This document shows positions 28,282 to 36,653 of a stretch of 64,000 nucleotides of DNA, one piece after another. Every line of letters starts with the position of its first letter. Position 1 is the first letter of the stretch. Origin of the DNA: Xanthobacteraceae bacterium (GTDB lineage: Bacteria; Pseudomonadota; Alphaproteobacteria; Rhizobiales; Xanthobacteraceae); assembly GCA_022841625.1 (NCBI GenBank), contig JALHRD010000016.1, positions 62,001 to 126,000 on the forward strand, read 5' to 3'. The notes below the pieces were generated by a model. That model was not told the DNA's origin. It saw nothing but the letters and a program-made list of their open reading frames with translations, and did not search any database. The position numbers and the translations under genes are program-made.

Positions 28282-29484
28282 CTATTCGCTTTTTGCCGCC
28301 GGCGCGCCCAAGACCTGATCGGGGTAGCCGAAGTACCACTCCAAGATCTTGCGGTATACAGCGGTCAGCTGTGTCAGGTCGCCAACCGGCGTGCGCTCGT
28401 CGACTTGGTGCATGGTGCGTCCAACCAGGCCGAATTCCAGCACCGGGCAGTAATCCTTGATGAAGCGCGCGTCCGAGGTGCCGCCGGTGGTGGACAAAGC
28501 CGGCATGCGCCCGGTCACCTCCGCAACCGCGCCGGCGACAAGATCGACAAACGGTCCTGGCGGCGCGACAAACGCTGCGGCATTCGATGGCTCCCATTCG
28601 ATGTGCCAGCGGATCGCGCCGCGCGCGACGGCCTGTGCGCGAACTTCGATCAGCGCGCGTAATGATTCCTGTGTGTAATTATCGTTGAATCGCACATTGA
28701 AGCGCGCACGGGCAATCGCCGGTATCAAGTTCGCGGTCGGATTGCCGATGTCGATCGATGTAAATTCGAGATTGGACGGGCCAAACTGCGCTGAGCCCTG
28801 GTCGAGCGGCTCGTCCATCAGCGCGCCCATCAACGTGACCAGCCCGCGCACCGGATTGTCGGCGCGTTCGGGATAAGCGACATGCCCCTGCTTGCCGGTC
28901 ACCACCAAGGTGCCGTTTTGGGAACCGCGCCGGCCGATCTTGATCATGTCGCCTAGCGTATCGGTGTTGGTGGGTTCACCGAGGATGCAATGATCGAATT
29001 TCTCGCCCCGCTTGGCCGCCCATTGCAGAAGCTTCACGGTGCCATTGACCGCGACGCCTTCTTCATCGCCGGTAATCAGGAACGAGATCGCGCCTTGCAA
29101 CGGTTCGGCGGCGAGATGATCGAGCGTGGCGGCGACCGCGCAGGCAATCGCGCCTTTCATATCGACGGCGCCGCGACCGTACAGCATGTCGCCGACGATC
29201 TCGCCGGCGAACGGCGGCTTTGACCAGGCGTCGTCGTCACCGGGTGGGACGACATCGGTGTGGCCGGCAAATACCAAATGCGGTTTGCCGGAGCCGATCT
29301 TGGCATAGAGGTTCTCGACCGGCGCGGTGCCGGGTTCCGAGAATGTGAGCCGGTTAACCGTAAATCCCGCGGTCTTGAGAAGCTTTTCGAGCAGCGCCAA
29401 TGCGCCGCCTTCGTTCGGCGTTACCGAGGGGCAGCGCAAGAGGTCGCGAGCCAGGGCGATGGTGTCGATTGCGGAAGCGCTCAT
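28282..29484 (-). CDS. dapE: Succinyl-diaminopimelate desuccinylase
   Basis: A 400-residue M20 zinc hydrolase of the lysine and diaminopimelate pathway. Metal and catalytic residues are in place: H75 and D77 ([12 protein letters not shown]), D108 (RGAVDMKG), E141-E142 (TGDEEG), E170 (LGEPT) and the C-terminal His (MHQVDE). The ATG at 29484 is chosen; the open frame to 29955 is only the shadow of the DUF805 gene. dapD lies about 1 kb upstream, beyond two DUF805 genes. Confidence 0.95.
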   Translation of the reverse strand: MSASAIDTIALARDLLRCPSVTPNEGGALALLEKLLKTAGFTVNRLTFSEPGTAPVENLYAKIGSGKPHLVFAGHTDVVPPGDDDAWSKPPFAGEIVGDMLYGRGAVDMKGAIACAVAATLDHLAAEPLQGAISFLITGDEEGVAVNGTVKLLQWAAKRGEKFDHCILGEPTNTDTLGDMIKIGRRGSQNGTLVVTGKQGHVAYPERADNPVRGLVTLMGALMDEPLDQGSAQFGPSNLEFTSIDIGNPTANLIPAIARARFNVRFNDNYTQESLRALIEVRAQAVARGAIRWHIEWEPSNAAAFVAPPGPFVDLVAGAVAEVTGRMPALSTTGGTSDARFIKDYCPVLEFGLVGRTMHQVDERTPVGDLTQLTAVYRKILEWYFGYPDQVLGAPAAKSE

Positions 29485-29561
29485 GCTCCGCCAATAGGGC
29501 AGGGCCGCCGTTGCGTCAACGCGGACTGGTCCTATTGGTGGTCGACGTGTGGTGGCGCTCC

Positions 29562-30011
29562 TTAGGCTTTGCCCGCAAGCGGGTCGGGACCATATTGGTT
29601 GGGGCCCGCGGTGCCGCGCAGAAAGCCGAGCTCGACCAAGCCCCAAATTGAGACTGCAACGGCCGCCACCATAAGGGCGTTTCCCGCGGTGCCGATCTGC
29701 TCGCCAATCCCTTGCAAGACCGCGGGCACGACCCAGAAAACAACCAGCCACCAAGCCGACTTGTTGCGGTCGTGCAGTCGCTTGGCGCCCGGCGCGAGGC
29801 TGATCCAGAGCAGTGGTATGTAGATGATCAACAGCAGGACAGCGAGAACGCCGAGCGCCGATAGGTTGCCGCTGATGATGGCGCCACCCCAAATGGCGAA
29901 CACTGCAACCATGACAACCAACATGATCACAACGAGCAACAGCGTCACAAGTCAAAACGGCTTTCGGTTGATGCGTCCGCTAAATGAAAACAGCAATTGA
30001 TTTGCCGGCAT
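29562..30011 (-). pseudogene. DUF805 family gene B, broken by an in-frame TGA
   Basis: Read from the ATG at 30011, the frame gives [19 protein letters not shown], then TGA (29952-29954), then [13 protein letters not shown] and a complete DUF805 body ([32 protein letters not shown]). The two flanking DUF805 genes have Trp at the TGA position (FWMAL, CWLGF), so a single TGG to TGA change explains it. A GGGGG ribosome site before 30011 is intact. A shortened protein could begin at the GTG at 29948. Sequencing error is possible. Confidence 0.75.
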
Positions 30012-30102
30012 GTCTAAAACCCCCAGTTGAGAATGTTATGCACCGTCAATTGGAACCCAATTCTTGCCGTGACGCTAGGCGTCCGAGGAATCTACGCACG
30101 GG

Positions 30103-30519
30103 TTATTGAGCGGTAAGTGGGTCCGGACCGTAGCGATTCGGTCCGACGGTGCCGCGGCGAAATCCGAAATCGATAATCAGAATAACCGCCACGAGTCCGA
30201 CCGGAATTCCGATCACATAGAACAGTGTGCTCGGACTCTCCAGCGGACCTGACAGATCAAATAGGACCGCGAGGTTGAGAACGACCGCGCCGGCAACGAA
30301 TAGCGCTGGAATCCAGATCGGCACATTGCGATCGTGTCCGCGCTTGGCGAAGACTGCAAATTCCGGATAAGCGGCAAGCAGGCTGGCGATTGAACTCCAG
30401 CGTTCGCCCACGGCAAGATACGCGGCAAGTTCGAACGCCACAATGCATGCCAGCGCCATCCAGAATGGTTGCCGACCGATGCGCCCGTCGATGCGGGTGA
30501 AGAGATCGAGCCAGTTCAT
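30103..30519 (-). CDS. DUF805 family membrane protein C
   Basis: A 138-residue protein with about four hydrophobic segments. It starts MNWLDLFTRIDGRIGRQPFW, has a weaker internal motif (AKRGHDRNVPIWI) than its paralogues, and ends DFGFRRGTVGPNRYGPDP. Family function is unknown. It lies between the broken DUF805 gene and dapD on the same strand, probably in the dapD-dapE transcript. Confidence 0.85.
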   Translation of the reverse strand: MNWLDLFTRIDGRIGRQPFWMALACIVAFELAAYLAVGERWSSIASLLAAYPEFAVFAKRGHDRNVPIWIPALFVAGAVVLNLAVLFDLSGPLESPSTLFYVIGIPVGLVAVILIIDFGFRRGTVGPNRYGPDPLTAQ

Positions 30520-30555
30520 CGTCGTCCTGCCTGCCGTTGCAGGCCCGCTGCGCCG

Positions 30556-31386
30556 TCAGTCCCGCAGCAATTCGTTGATCGAAGTCTTGGCGCGGGTTTT
30601 TTCGTCCACGCGTTTGACAATGACGGCGCAGTACAGGCTCGGCCCGCCGCTCCTGCCGGGCAGCGATCCCGGCACCACGACCGAATAGGGCGGCACTTCA
30701 CCCTGGTGGATTACGCCCGTCTCGCGATCGACAATGCGGGTCGACGCGCCGAGGAACACGCCCATCGACAAGACCGAGCCCTCGCGCACGATCACGCCCT
30801 CGGCGACCTCGGAACGGGCGCCGACAAAGCAATTATCCTCGATAATCACCGGGCCGGCCTGTAGCGGCTCCAGCACGCCGCCGATGCCGGCGCCGCCGGA
30901 GATATGGCAGTTTTTTCCGATCTGCGCACAGGAGCCGACCGTCGCCCAAGTGTCGATCATGGAGCCGGAATCGACATAGGCGCCAATATTGACAAAGGAC
31001 GGCATCAAGACCACGCCCGGCGCGACATAGGCCGAGCGCCGGACGATGCAGTTCGGCACGGCGCGGAAGCCGGCCTCGCGAAAGCGTGCGCTGTTCCAAC
31101 CCTCGAATTTGGAAGGGACCTTGTCCCACCACACCGATTGGCCGGGGCCGCCCGGAATGACGCTCATGTCGTTGAGACGGAATGACAGCAGCACCGCCTT
31201 CTTCAGCCACTGATTGACCGACCAATTGCCGTTGTCGCTTTTGACGGCGACCCGTACCGCGCCGCGGTCGAGCAGATCGAGCGCGGCCTCGACCGCGTCG
31301 CGCACCGGGCCTTTGGTGGACAGGCCGATGCCATCGCGCTGTTCGAAGGCGTCGTCGATGGTCTTGGCAAGTTCGGCGTTTGACAT
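30556..31386 (-). CDS. dapD: Tetrahydrodipicolinate N-succinyltransferase
   Basis: A 276-residue acyltransferase that makes N-succinyl-2-amino-6-oxopimelate for lysine and peptidoglycan synthesis. The left-handed beta-helix is visible as hexapeptide-type repeats between about residues 110 and 220 ([39 protein letters not shown]). Length matches the family. The pathway partner dapE lies downstream on the same strand. Confidence 0.95.
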   Translation of the reverse strand: MSNAELAKTIDDAFEQRDGIGLSTKGPVRDAVEAALDLLDRGAVRVAVKSDNGNWSVNQWLKKAVLLSFRLNDMSVIPGGPGQSVWWDKVPSKFEGWNSARFREAGFRAVPNCIVRRSAYVAPGVVLMPSFVNIGAYVDSGSMIDTWATVGSCAQIGKNCHISGGAGIGGVLEPLQAGPVIIEDNCFVGARSEVAEGVIVREGSVLSMGVFLGASTRIVDRETGVIHQGEVPPYSVVVPGSLPGRSGGPSLYCAVIVKRVDEKTRAKTSINELLRD

Positions 31387-31510
31387 GGAATCCTCAGCGG
31401 TGGGGAGCCCGTTTTGTCGAGGGAAGGGCCGGGGAAGTCAAGGCAGCCGTGGATGACTTGGCAGCGGCGGTGGATGCGCTAATCTGAGGCAGTCTACCGA
31501 GGATCCCGTC

Positions 31511-32125
31511 ATGGCTGGAACGATGATTGCGCTGATACTGTTGTTCGCCGCCGATCCGGCGTTGGCGCATCATCCGGTCGGAGGCACGACACCAATGACA
31601 TTCTGGCACGGTCTGCTGTCCGGGCTCGGCCATCCTGTCATTGGGCTCGATCACTTTGCGGCCATCATCGCGGTGGGCTGCCTGGCGGCGAGCCAGCCGA
31701 AGGGCGCACTGCTCGCGGCCGGCTATGTCATCGCAACCATGCTTGGGGCGGGCGCCCATATCGGCGAGGCGACGGCGCCGAACGCAGAGGTGTTTGTCGC
31801 ATTGTCGGTGGTGGCGCTTGGGTTGATTGTGTTCCGGCGCAATCCGCTGCGGAGCGATCTCGCGCTGGCGCTGTTCGCGGCGGTTGGATTGATCAATGGC
31901 TATGCGCTGGGTGAGGCCATCGCCGGCGCCGAGCGCACCCCGATCGTCGCCTATTTCATCGGGCTGGCGGCGGTCCAAACGGCGATCGCACTGGCGGTCA
32001 TGTTTGGCGTGCGCATGCTGACCGGGCGCGCGCCACTGCAACTTCTGGCCATGCGGGTGATCGGCGCGTTTGCGGTAGGCGCCGGCGCTGCGATGCTGCT
32101 GCAACGCTACGCGACGGGGGCGTGA
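31511..32125 (+). CDS. hupE: HupE/UreJ family metal transporter
   Basis: A 204-residue membrane protein with a signal-like first helix, a histidine-rich early region (ALAHHPVGGT), the family motif HPVIGLDHFAAIIAVG and about six membrane segments. HupE/UreJ proteins carry nickel or cobalt for hydrogenase or urease. Neither enzyme is encoded in this window, so the partner is unknown. It stands alone between dapD and a convergent hydrolase gene. Confidence 0.88.
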   Translation: MAGTMIALILLFAADPALAHHPVGGTTPMTFWHGLLSGLGHPVIGLDHFAAIIAVGCLAASQPKGALLAAGYVIATMLGAGAHIGEATAPNAEVFVALSVVALGLIVFRRNPLRSDLALALFAAVGLINGYALGEAIAGAERTPIVAYFIGLAAVQTAIALAVMFGVRMLTGRAPLQLLAMRVIGAFAVGAGAAMLLQRYATGA

Positions 32126-32137
32126 GGCCGGTTCGCT

Positions 32138-32989
32138 CTACTTGCCGTTCAACCGCTGCCGCAGCAGCCGGTTGAACACATCGGGCGCTTCATATTGCAC
32201 CCAGTGCCCGGCGCCGGGGATGACGTCGAAGCTCGAACCCGGCTTGAACTGCTCGAGCTTCTCGCGTCGTTCGAACAGATACGGCCCGGCGGTGGCGTCG
32301 TGCTCGCCCCAAATGCTGGCAAGCCGGCCGTTGAACCCCGGCAGCGTCTGCGAGAGGTCGCCGGTTGGGTTGATGTGCTTGCCACGCACGCGCGAGCGTT
32401 CGGCATTGCTGAATTGCATATAGAGGGCGGGGTCATCGACCGCTTTCGGGTCGTGAACCATCAGGATCTCGAGATTGGTGCGATGCGCCGCAAGTTTGGC
32501 GTCGTCGGTCGGCAGCCGCCGCCATGATTTCATCGGCGCCATTGTGCCGCGCCGGGCGGTGGTGCCGACGGCGCCGACCAGCACCAGGCAGGTGACGCGG
32601 TTGCCCGCATGCTTGGCCACATAACCCGAGATCAAGCCTCCCATCGAGAACGCGGCGATCGAGAACCGGCGCTCCGCTCCAATGATGCGGTCGATGCCGT
32701 CGAGCAAAGCGGCGGCAACCCTCTCCACATTGGTTGGCATCTCCGGGCTCGCGGATTCGCCCGAGCCCGGAATGTCCGGCACCAGCAACATATAGTCGCG
32801 CGCCAGATCTTGGATGTTGCGCATCCAATGCATCCAACTGCCGGTGCCGCCGTGCAGCAGAACCAGCGGTTCGCCGTTGCCCCAGATACGCCAAATCAGG
32901 TCGCCGTCGCCCACCGGCGTGGCGCGGCGCTCGGCGGTTCGCTCGAGGGTCTCGATCAGGATGGGGCGGGAAATCGCTGCTGCGGTCAT
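32138..32989 (-). CDS. Alpha/beta hydrolase
   Basis: A 283-residue alpha/beta-fold hydrolase. The oxyanion region is LVLLHGGTGSWMHW, the nucleophile elbow is AFSMGG with S115 (Ala replaces the first Gly), and the catalytic His is in GAGHWVQYE. Its ATG overlaps the monooxygenase stop by 4 nt, so the two are translated together and likely act in one pathway. The substrate may be a ring-opening product of an aromatic compound. Confidence 0.88.
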   Translation of the reverse strand: MTAAAISRPILIETLERTAERRATPVGDGDLIWRIWGNGEPLVLLHGGTGSWMHWMRNIQDLARDYMLLVPDIPGSGESASPEMPTNVERVAAALLDGIDRIIGAERRFSIAAFSMGGLISGYVAKHAGNRVTCLVLVGAVGTTARRGTMAPMKSWRRLPTDDAKLAAHRTNLEILMVHDPKAVDDPALYMQFSNAERSRVRGKHINPTGDLSQTLPGFNGRLASIWGEHDATAGPYLFERREKLEQFKPGSSFDVIPGAGHWVQYEAPDVFNRLLRQRLNGK

Positions 32990-34161
32990 GATTCATAATA
33001 GGTCGAGGCTTCGGCCGCGAGCGAGGTCCGCAACGGAACGCGCGAGGCGTCGTAGCCATAGAGCCAGTCGGGGTCGGTTTCGGTGCGCATCCAGGTGTTC
33101 TTGCTCGAACCCGCCTGCACGGCGCTGGTGCGCGGTTTGCGGGTCGTCTCGTAGAGGCGGAATGCGCTTTCAAGCGTCTCGGCCTCGTCAACGGCGCGCG
33201 TCAAGATGGCCGCGTCTTCGAGCGCCATCGCCGCGCCCGAGGCCATGTAGGGAGTCATCGGATGGCAAGCGTCGCCCAGCAGCACCACCGGGCCCTTGGA
33301 CCAGCATGGCAGCGGGTCGCGCTCATAGATGCCCCATTTGTGAACCTCCGGCGCGGCCGCGAGAACGCGCTGCACCTCGGAATGAAAACTCAAGAATGCG
33401 GCGCGCATCTCGGCAAGATCTCCCCGCGTCGACCAGGATTCCTTGGTCATCCAGTCGGCCCGCTCCGGTAGGCTGGTGGTGAAATAGACTTCATCGCGCT
33501 TTGCGGTGACGAAGTAGATCACGATGTGACGGTCCTTGCCCCACCATTTGGTGCGCGACAGGCCGATATCGATGCCGCTCAGCAAAGAAGCCGGAAATGT
33601 CGTCCGGTAGGCGAGCCGCCCGGTGAAGCGCGACTGCGCGGGGCCGGCGACATAATCGCGAATCAATGAATGTACGCCGTCGGCGCCGATGACGGCATCG
33701 GCTTCGATTTCACTGCCGTCGGCAAAGCTCAGTGCGGCGCGCGCGCCGCGCTCCTCGATGTGCACGAGTTTTTTGCCGAACTGGATGCTCTGCGGCGGAA
33801 TCTTCGAGGCCAGCGCATCGTGCAGGTCGGCGCGGTGCATTGTGAGATAAGGCGCGCCATAGCGTGCCTCGACCTCGCGCCCCAAGGGATAATCATTGGT
33901 CACTTTGCCGGAAAGCGCGTCGCGGTTGAGTGAGCTCACGGGCGCAAAGGCGACCTGCCGGATTTGCTCTTCGATGCCGAGCCAGCGATGGACCTTGAGC
34001 GCGTTGGGGCTCTGCTGAATGCCGGCGCCGACGCGGGTGAACGCTTCCGCTTGTTCATAGATCACCGGTTCGATGAAATATTTGCGCAGCGCGGCCGCCA
34101 CTGCGAGACCGCCGATGCCGGCGCCCACTATCGCGACCGAGAGCTTCTGTTGATTCCGCAT
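32986..34161 (-). CDS. FAD-dependent aromatic monooxygenase, NicC-like
   Basis: A 391-residue class A flavoprotein hydroxylase. FAD motifs are GAGIGGL near the start, GADGVHSLIRD and GDACHPMTP. Several blocks (KWWGKDRHIVIYFVTAKRDE, SGAAMALEDAAILTR, DPDWLYGYD) resemble 6-hydroxynicotinate 3-monooxygenase NicC as I recall it, more than salicylate hydroxylase. The substrate is therefore probably a hydroxylated N-heterocycle or a benzoate. It is coupled to the hydrolase gene downstream. Confidence 0.88.
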   Translation of the reverse strand: MRNQQKLSVAIVGAGIGGLAVAAALRKYFIEPVIYEQAEAFTRVGAGIQQSPNALKVHRWLGIEEQIRQVAFAPVSSLNRDALSGKVTNDYPLGREVEARYGAPYLTMHRADLHDALASKIPPQSIQFGKKLVHIEERGARAALSFADGSEIEADAVIGADGVHSLIRDYVAGPAQSRFTGRLAYRTTFPASLLSGIDIGLSRTKWWGKDRHIVIYFVTAKRDEVYFTTSLPERADWMTKESWSTRGDLAEMRAAFLSFHSEVQRVLAAAPEVHKWGIYERDPLPCWSKGPVVLLGDACHPMTPYMASGAAMALEDAAILTRAVDEAETLESAFRLYETTRKPRTSAVQAGSSKNTWMRTETDPDWLYGYDASRVPLRTSLAAEASTYYES

Positions 34162-34170
34162 GAGCCGTTA

Positions 34171-34893
34171 TTAGCGCGTTGCCGCGATGGACTCCAGGAA
34201 GGCGACGAGGTTGTCGGTGACATGGTCGATATGGGGCTCGTCGCGGCCTTCAAGCTCCCAGTCCTCGCGGAAAACCTCCCGGCTATTCTCCGGCACGATC
34301 AGCACCGTGGTCATGCCTAGCCGGTGCGGCACCGCGAGGTTGCGCGCGAGGTCCTCGAACATGGCCGCCCGTTGCGGGTCGACGCCGTGCGCCTTGAGAA
34401 AGCGGTCGTAGACCGCCGGCGCGGGTTTTGGCTCAAGTTCGCCGGCCACGATATCGAACACATCCTCGAAGTGCCGGTCGAGCCCAAGCCGGGCCAGGAC
34501 CGCATCGGCATGGTTGCGGGTGCCGTTGGTCAGAATGAGTTTGCGGCCGGCAAGCCGACTGATCGCGACGCCCAGCGGTGGGTTCGGAGTCAGTGGCGAA
34601 TGGTCAACCTGGTGCACGAAATCGAGGAAGTCGTCGGGCTCCATGCCATGCTCGGTCATCAAGCCGCGCATCGATGTGCCGTAGCGCTTGTAATAGTCCT
34701 TCTGCAACCGGAATGCCGCCGCATGGTCGATCTTGAGGAAGTCGGCGATGTAATCGCGGATGCGCTCGTCCACCTGCTGCCAGAGATTGACATGATGCGG
34801 ATAGAGCGTGTTGTCGAGGTCGAACACCCAGGTCTCGACGTGATCGAACGAGCGCGGTGAGCGGTGCGAGGACGCGGTTAAGTTTGTGACCAT
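34171..34893 (-). CDS. HAD family pyrimidine 5'-nucleotidase
   Basis: A 240-residue haloacid dehalogenase-type phosphatase. The first motif is VFDLDNTLYP with nucleophile D25 and general acid D27, motif II is LILTNGT, and motif IV lies in FEDLARNLAVPH. The DLDNTLYP form is typical of pyrimidine 5'-nucleotidases of the SDT1/PhoD-like group. Its start lies close to the argB stop on the same strand. Confidence 0.85.
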   Translation of the reverse strand: MVTNLTASSHRSPRSFDHVETWVFDLDNTLYPHHVNLWQQVDERIRDYIADFLKIDHAAAFRLQKDYYKRYGTSMRGLMTEHGMEPDDFLDFVHQVDHSPLTPNPPLGVAISRLAGRKLILTNGTRNHADAVLARLGLDRHFEDVFDIVAGELEPKPAPAVYDRFLKAHGVDPQRAAMFEDLARNLAVPHRLGMTTVLIVPENSREVFREDWELEGRDEPHIDHVTDNLVAFLESIAATR

Positions 34894-34899
34894 GCTCTC

Positions 34900-35784
34900 C
34901 TAGCGTTTCATCAGCGTGCCGGCGCCGTGGTCGGTCAAAAGCTCCAGCAACACCGCATGCGGCACCCGGCCGTCGAGGATGACGACGCCTTCGACGCCCT
35001 GTTCCAGCGCGTAAAGGCAGGTCTCGACCTTGGGGATCATGCCGCCCGAAATGGTGCCGTCGGCAATCAGACGGCGGGCTTCGTCGGCGGTGAGCTGATT
35101 GATCAGCTTCTTTGACTTATCGAGCACGCCGGGCACGTCGGTCAATAGCAATAACCGCTTGGCTTTGAGCGCACCGGCGATTGCGCCGGCGAAGGTGTCA
35201 GCGTTGACGTTGTAAGTTGTGCCATCGCTTGAGGTTGCGAGCGGCGCCAGAACCGGGATGAGATCGCGGCCAAGAATCTGGGTGAGCACGGTGATGTCGA
35301 CGTGCTCCGGCTCGCCGACAAAACCGAGGTCGATGACCTTCTCCATATTGGATCCGGGGTCCGCGATGGTGCGGCTGACCTTGCGGGCGCGCACCATGTC
35401 GCCGTCCTTGCCGCACAGCCCGATCGCCTTGCCGCCGGCGGCATTGATGAAGCCGACAATCTGCTTGTTGATCGAGCCGGCCAGCACCATCTCGACGATC
35501 TCGATGGTGGCGGCATCGGTGATGCGTAGTCCCGCCGCGAATTCGGACTTGATGCCGAGACGCTTGAGCATCTCGCCGATCTGCGGCCCGCCGCCATGCA
35601 CGACGACCGGGTTGATGGCCGTCTGTTCCATCAGCACGATGTCGCGCGCGAAACTGCGCGCCATCTCCTCCTCGCCCATGGCGTGGCCGCCATATTTCAC
35701 CACCACGATTTCCTCGTCGTAGCGCTGCATGTGCGGCAGCGCCTCGGACAGAACATGGGCGATATCGTGGGGCGAGACGGTCAT
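34900..35784 (-). CDS. argB: Acetylglutamate kinase
   Basis: A 294-residue amino-acid kinase for the second step of arginine synthesis. It has the ATP-binding start [10 protein letters not shown], the substrate motif [13 protein letters not shown], and the C-terminal blocks TDVPGVLD and [14 protein letters not shown]. Length and N-terminal extension fit the hexameric, arginine-inhibited form. Confidence 0.95.
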   Translation of the reverse strand: MTVSPHDIAHVLSEALPHMQRYDEEIVVVKYGGHAMGEEEMARSFARDIVLMEQTAINPVVVHGGGPQIGEMLKRLGIKSEFAAGLRITDAATIEIVEMVLAGSINKQIVGFINAAGGKAIGLCGKDGDMVRARKVSRTIADPGSNMEKVIDLGFVGEPEHVDITVLTQILGRDLIPVLAPLATSSDGTTYNVNADTFAGAIAGALKAKRLLLLTDVPGVLDKSKKLINQLTADEARRLIADGTISGGMIPKVETCLYALEQGVEGVVILDGRVPHAVLLELLTDHGAGTLMKR

Positions 35785-35969
35785 GACGCGGTCCTTACGC
35801 GGGGGCGGCGGTTGCTTTTAGCGGGCGGAACGGCGACGGGGAAGGGAGGAAATGCCATGGTTGCGGTGCTGCGACGGATCGCGTTTTGCGGGGGCCGGTG
35901 CGCGCCACAATGGGACAAATGATGAAATTTGACCACGATCCAATCGGATCGCGGCCAATATCGGATCGG

Positions 35970-36617
35970 TCAGGCGCTGGCGCGCTCGGCGCACAACCGC
36001 GCGATCGCGGCGCGCAATTCGGGCATGCCGGCGCCGTTGCGCGACGAGGTCACCAGCACCTGCGGGAACGCCGCTGGATGTTTCGCCAGCGCGGCGGAGA
36101 TCGCAGCGACCCGGTCCGCGAGTGCGCCGGCCGGCACCTGATCGGCCTTGGTCAGCACCACCTGGTAATTCACCGCCGCCTTATCGAGTGTCCGCAATAC
36201 ATCGTCATCCACCGGCTTGAGGCCGTGCCGCGCATCGATCAGCAGATAAACCCGCGCCAGGTTGGCGCGGCCGGCAAGGAAAGCATGGATCAGCGCCGTC
36301 CAAGCCTTCACCTTGGCTTTGGAGACGGCGGCATAGCCGTAACCCGGCATGTCGACCAAAGTGAGCGCCACGGGCCCTGCGAAAAAGATCAGTTCCTGGG
36401 TACGGCCGGGGGTGTGCGAGGTGCGGGCGAGCGCATTGCGGCCGGTCAGCGCGTTGATCAGGCTCGACTTGCCGACATTGGAGCGGCCCGCGAAGGCGAT
36501 CTCGACGCCACGCATGGCCGGCAGCACTTCAAAGTTGCTGGCGGCGGAACTGAATCGCCAGTCGCCCGCGAACAGTTTGCGACCGGTCTCGATCTCGTCG
36601 GGGGTAAAGTCGCTCAT
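35970..36617 (-). CDS. engB: Ribosome biogenesis GTPase EngB (YihA)
   Basis: A 215-residue small GTPase for 50S ribosome assembly. G1 is GRSNVGKSSL, G3 is DMPGYGYA, and G4 is TKADQV. The ATG at 36617 gives the usual start; a GTG at 36638 would add seven residues. It follows yidC on the same strand after about 36 nt. Confidence 0.94.
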   Translation of the reverse strand: MSDFTPDEIETGRKLFAGDWRFSSAASNFEVLPAMRGVEIAFAGRSNVGKSSLINALTGRNALARTSHTPGRTQELIFFAGPVALTLVDMPGYGYAAVSKAKVKAWTALIHAFLAGRANLARVYLLIDARHGLKPVDDDVLRTLDKAAVNYQVVLTKADQVPAGALADRVAAISAALAKHPAAFPQVLVTSSRNGAGMPELRAAIARLCAERASA

Positions 36618-36653
36618 GTCAGACGCTACACCGCGCACGCAAGCGATGATGAT

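Noticed and set aside
29952-29954. TGA as a selenocysteine codon
   Set aside because: The position is Trp in paralogues, no SECIS-like hairpin is evident just downstream, and membrane DUF805 proteins are not known selenoproteins.
28282-29955. A 557-residue form of DapE
   Set aside because: The extra N-terminal part is a shadow of the DUF805 gene; DapE starts at 29484.
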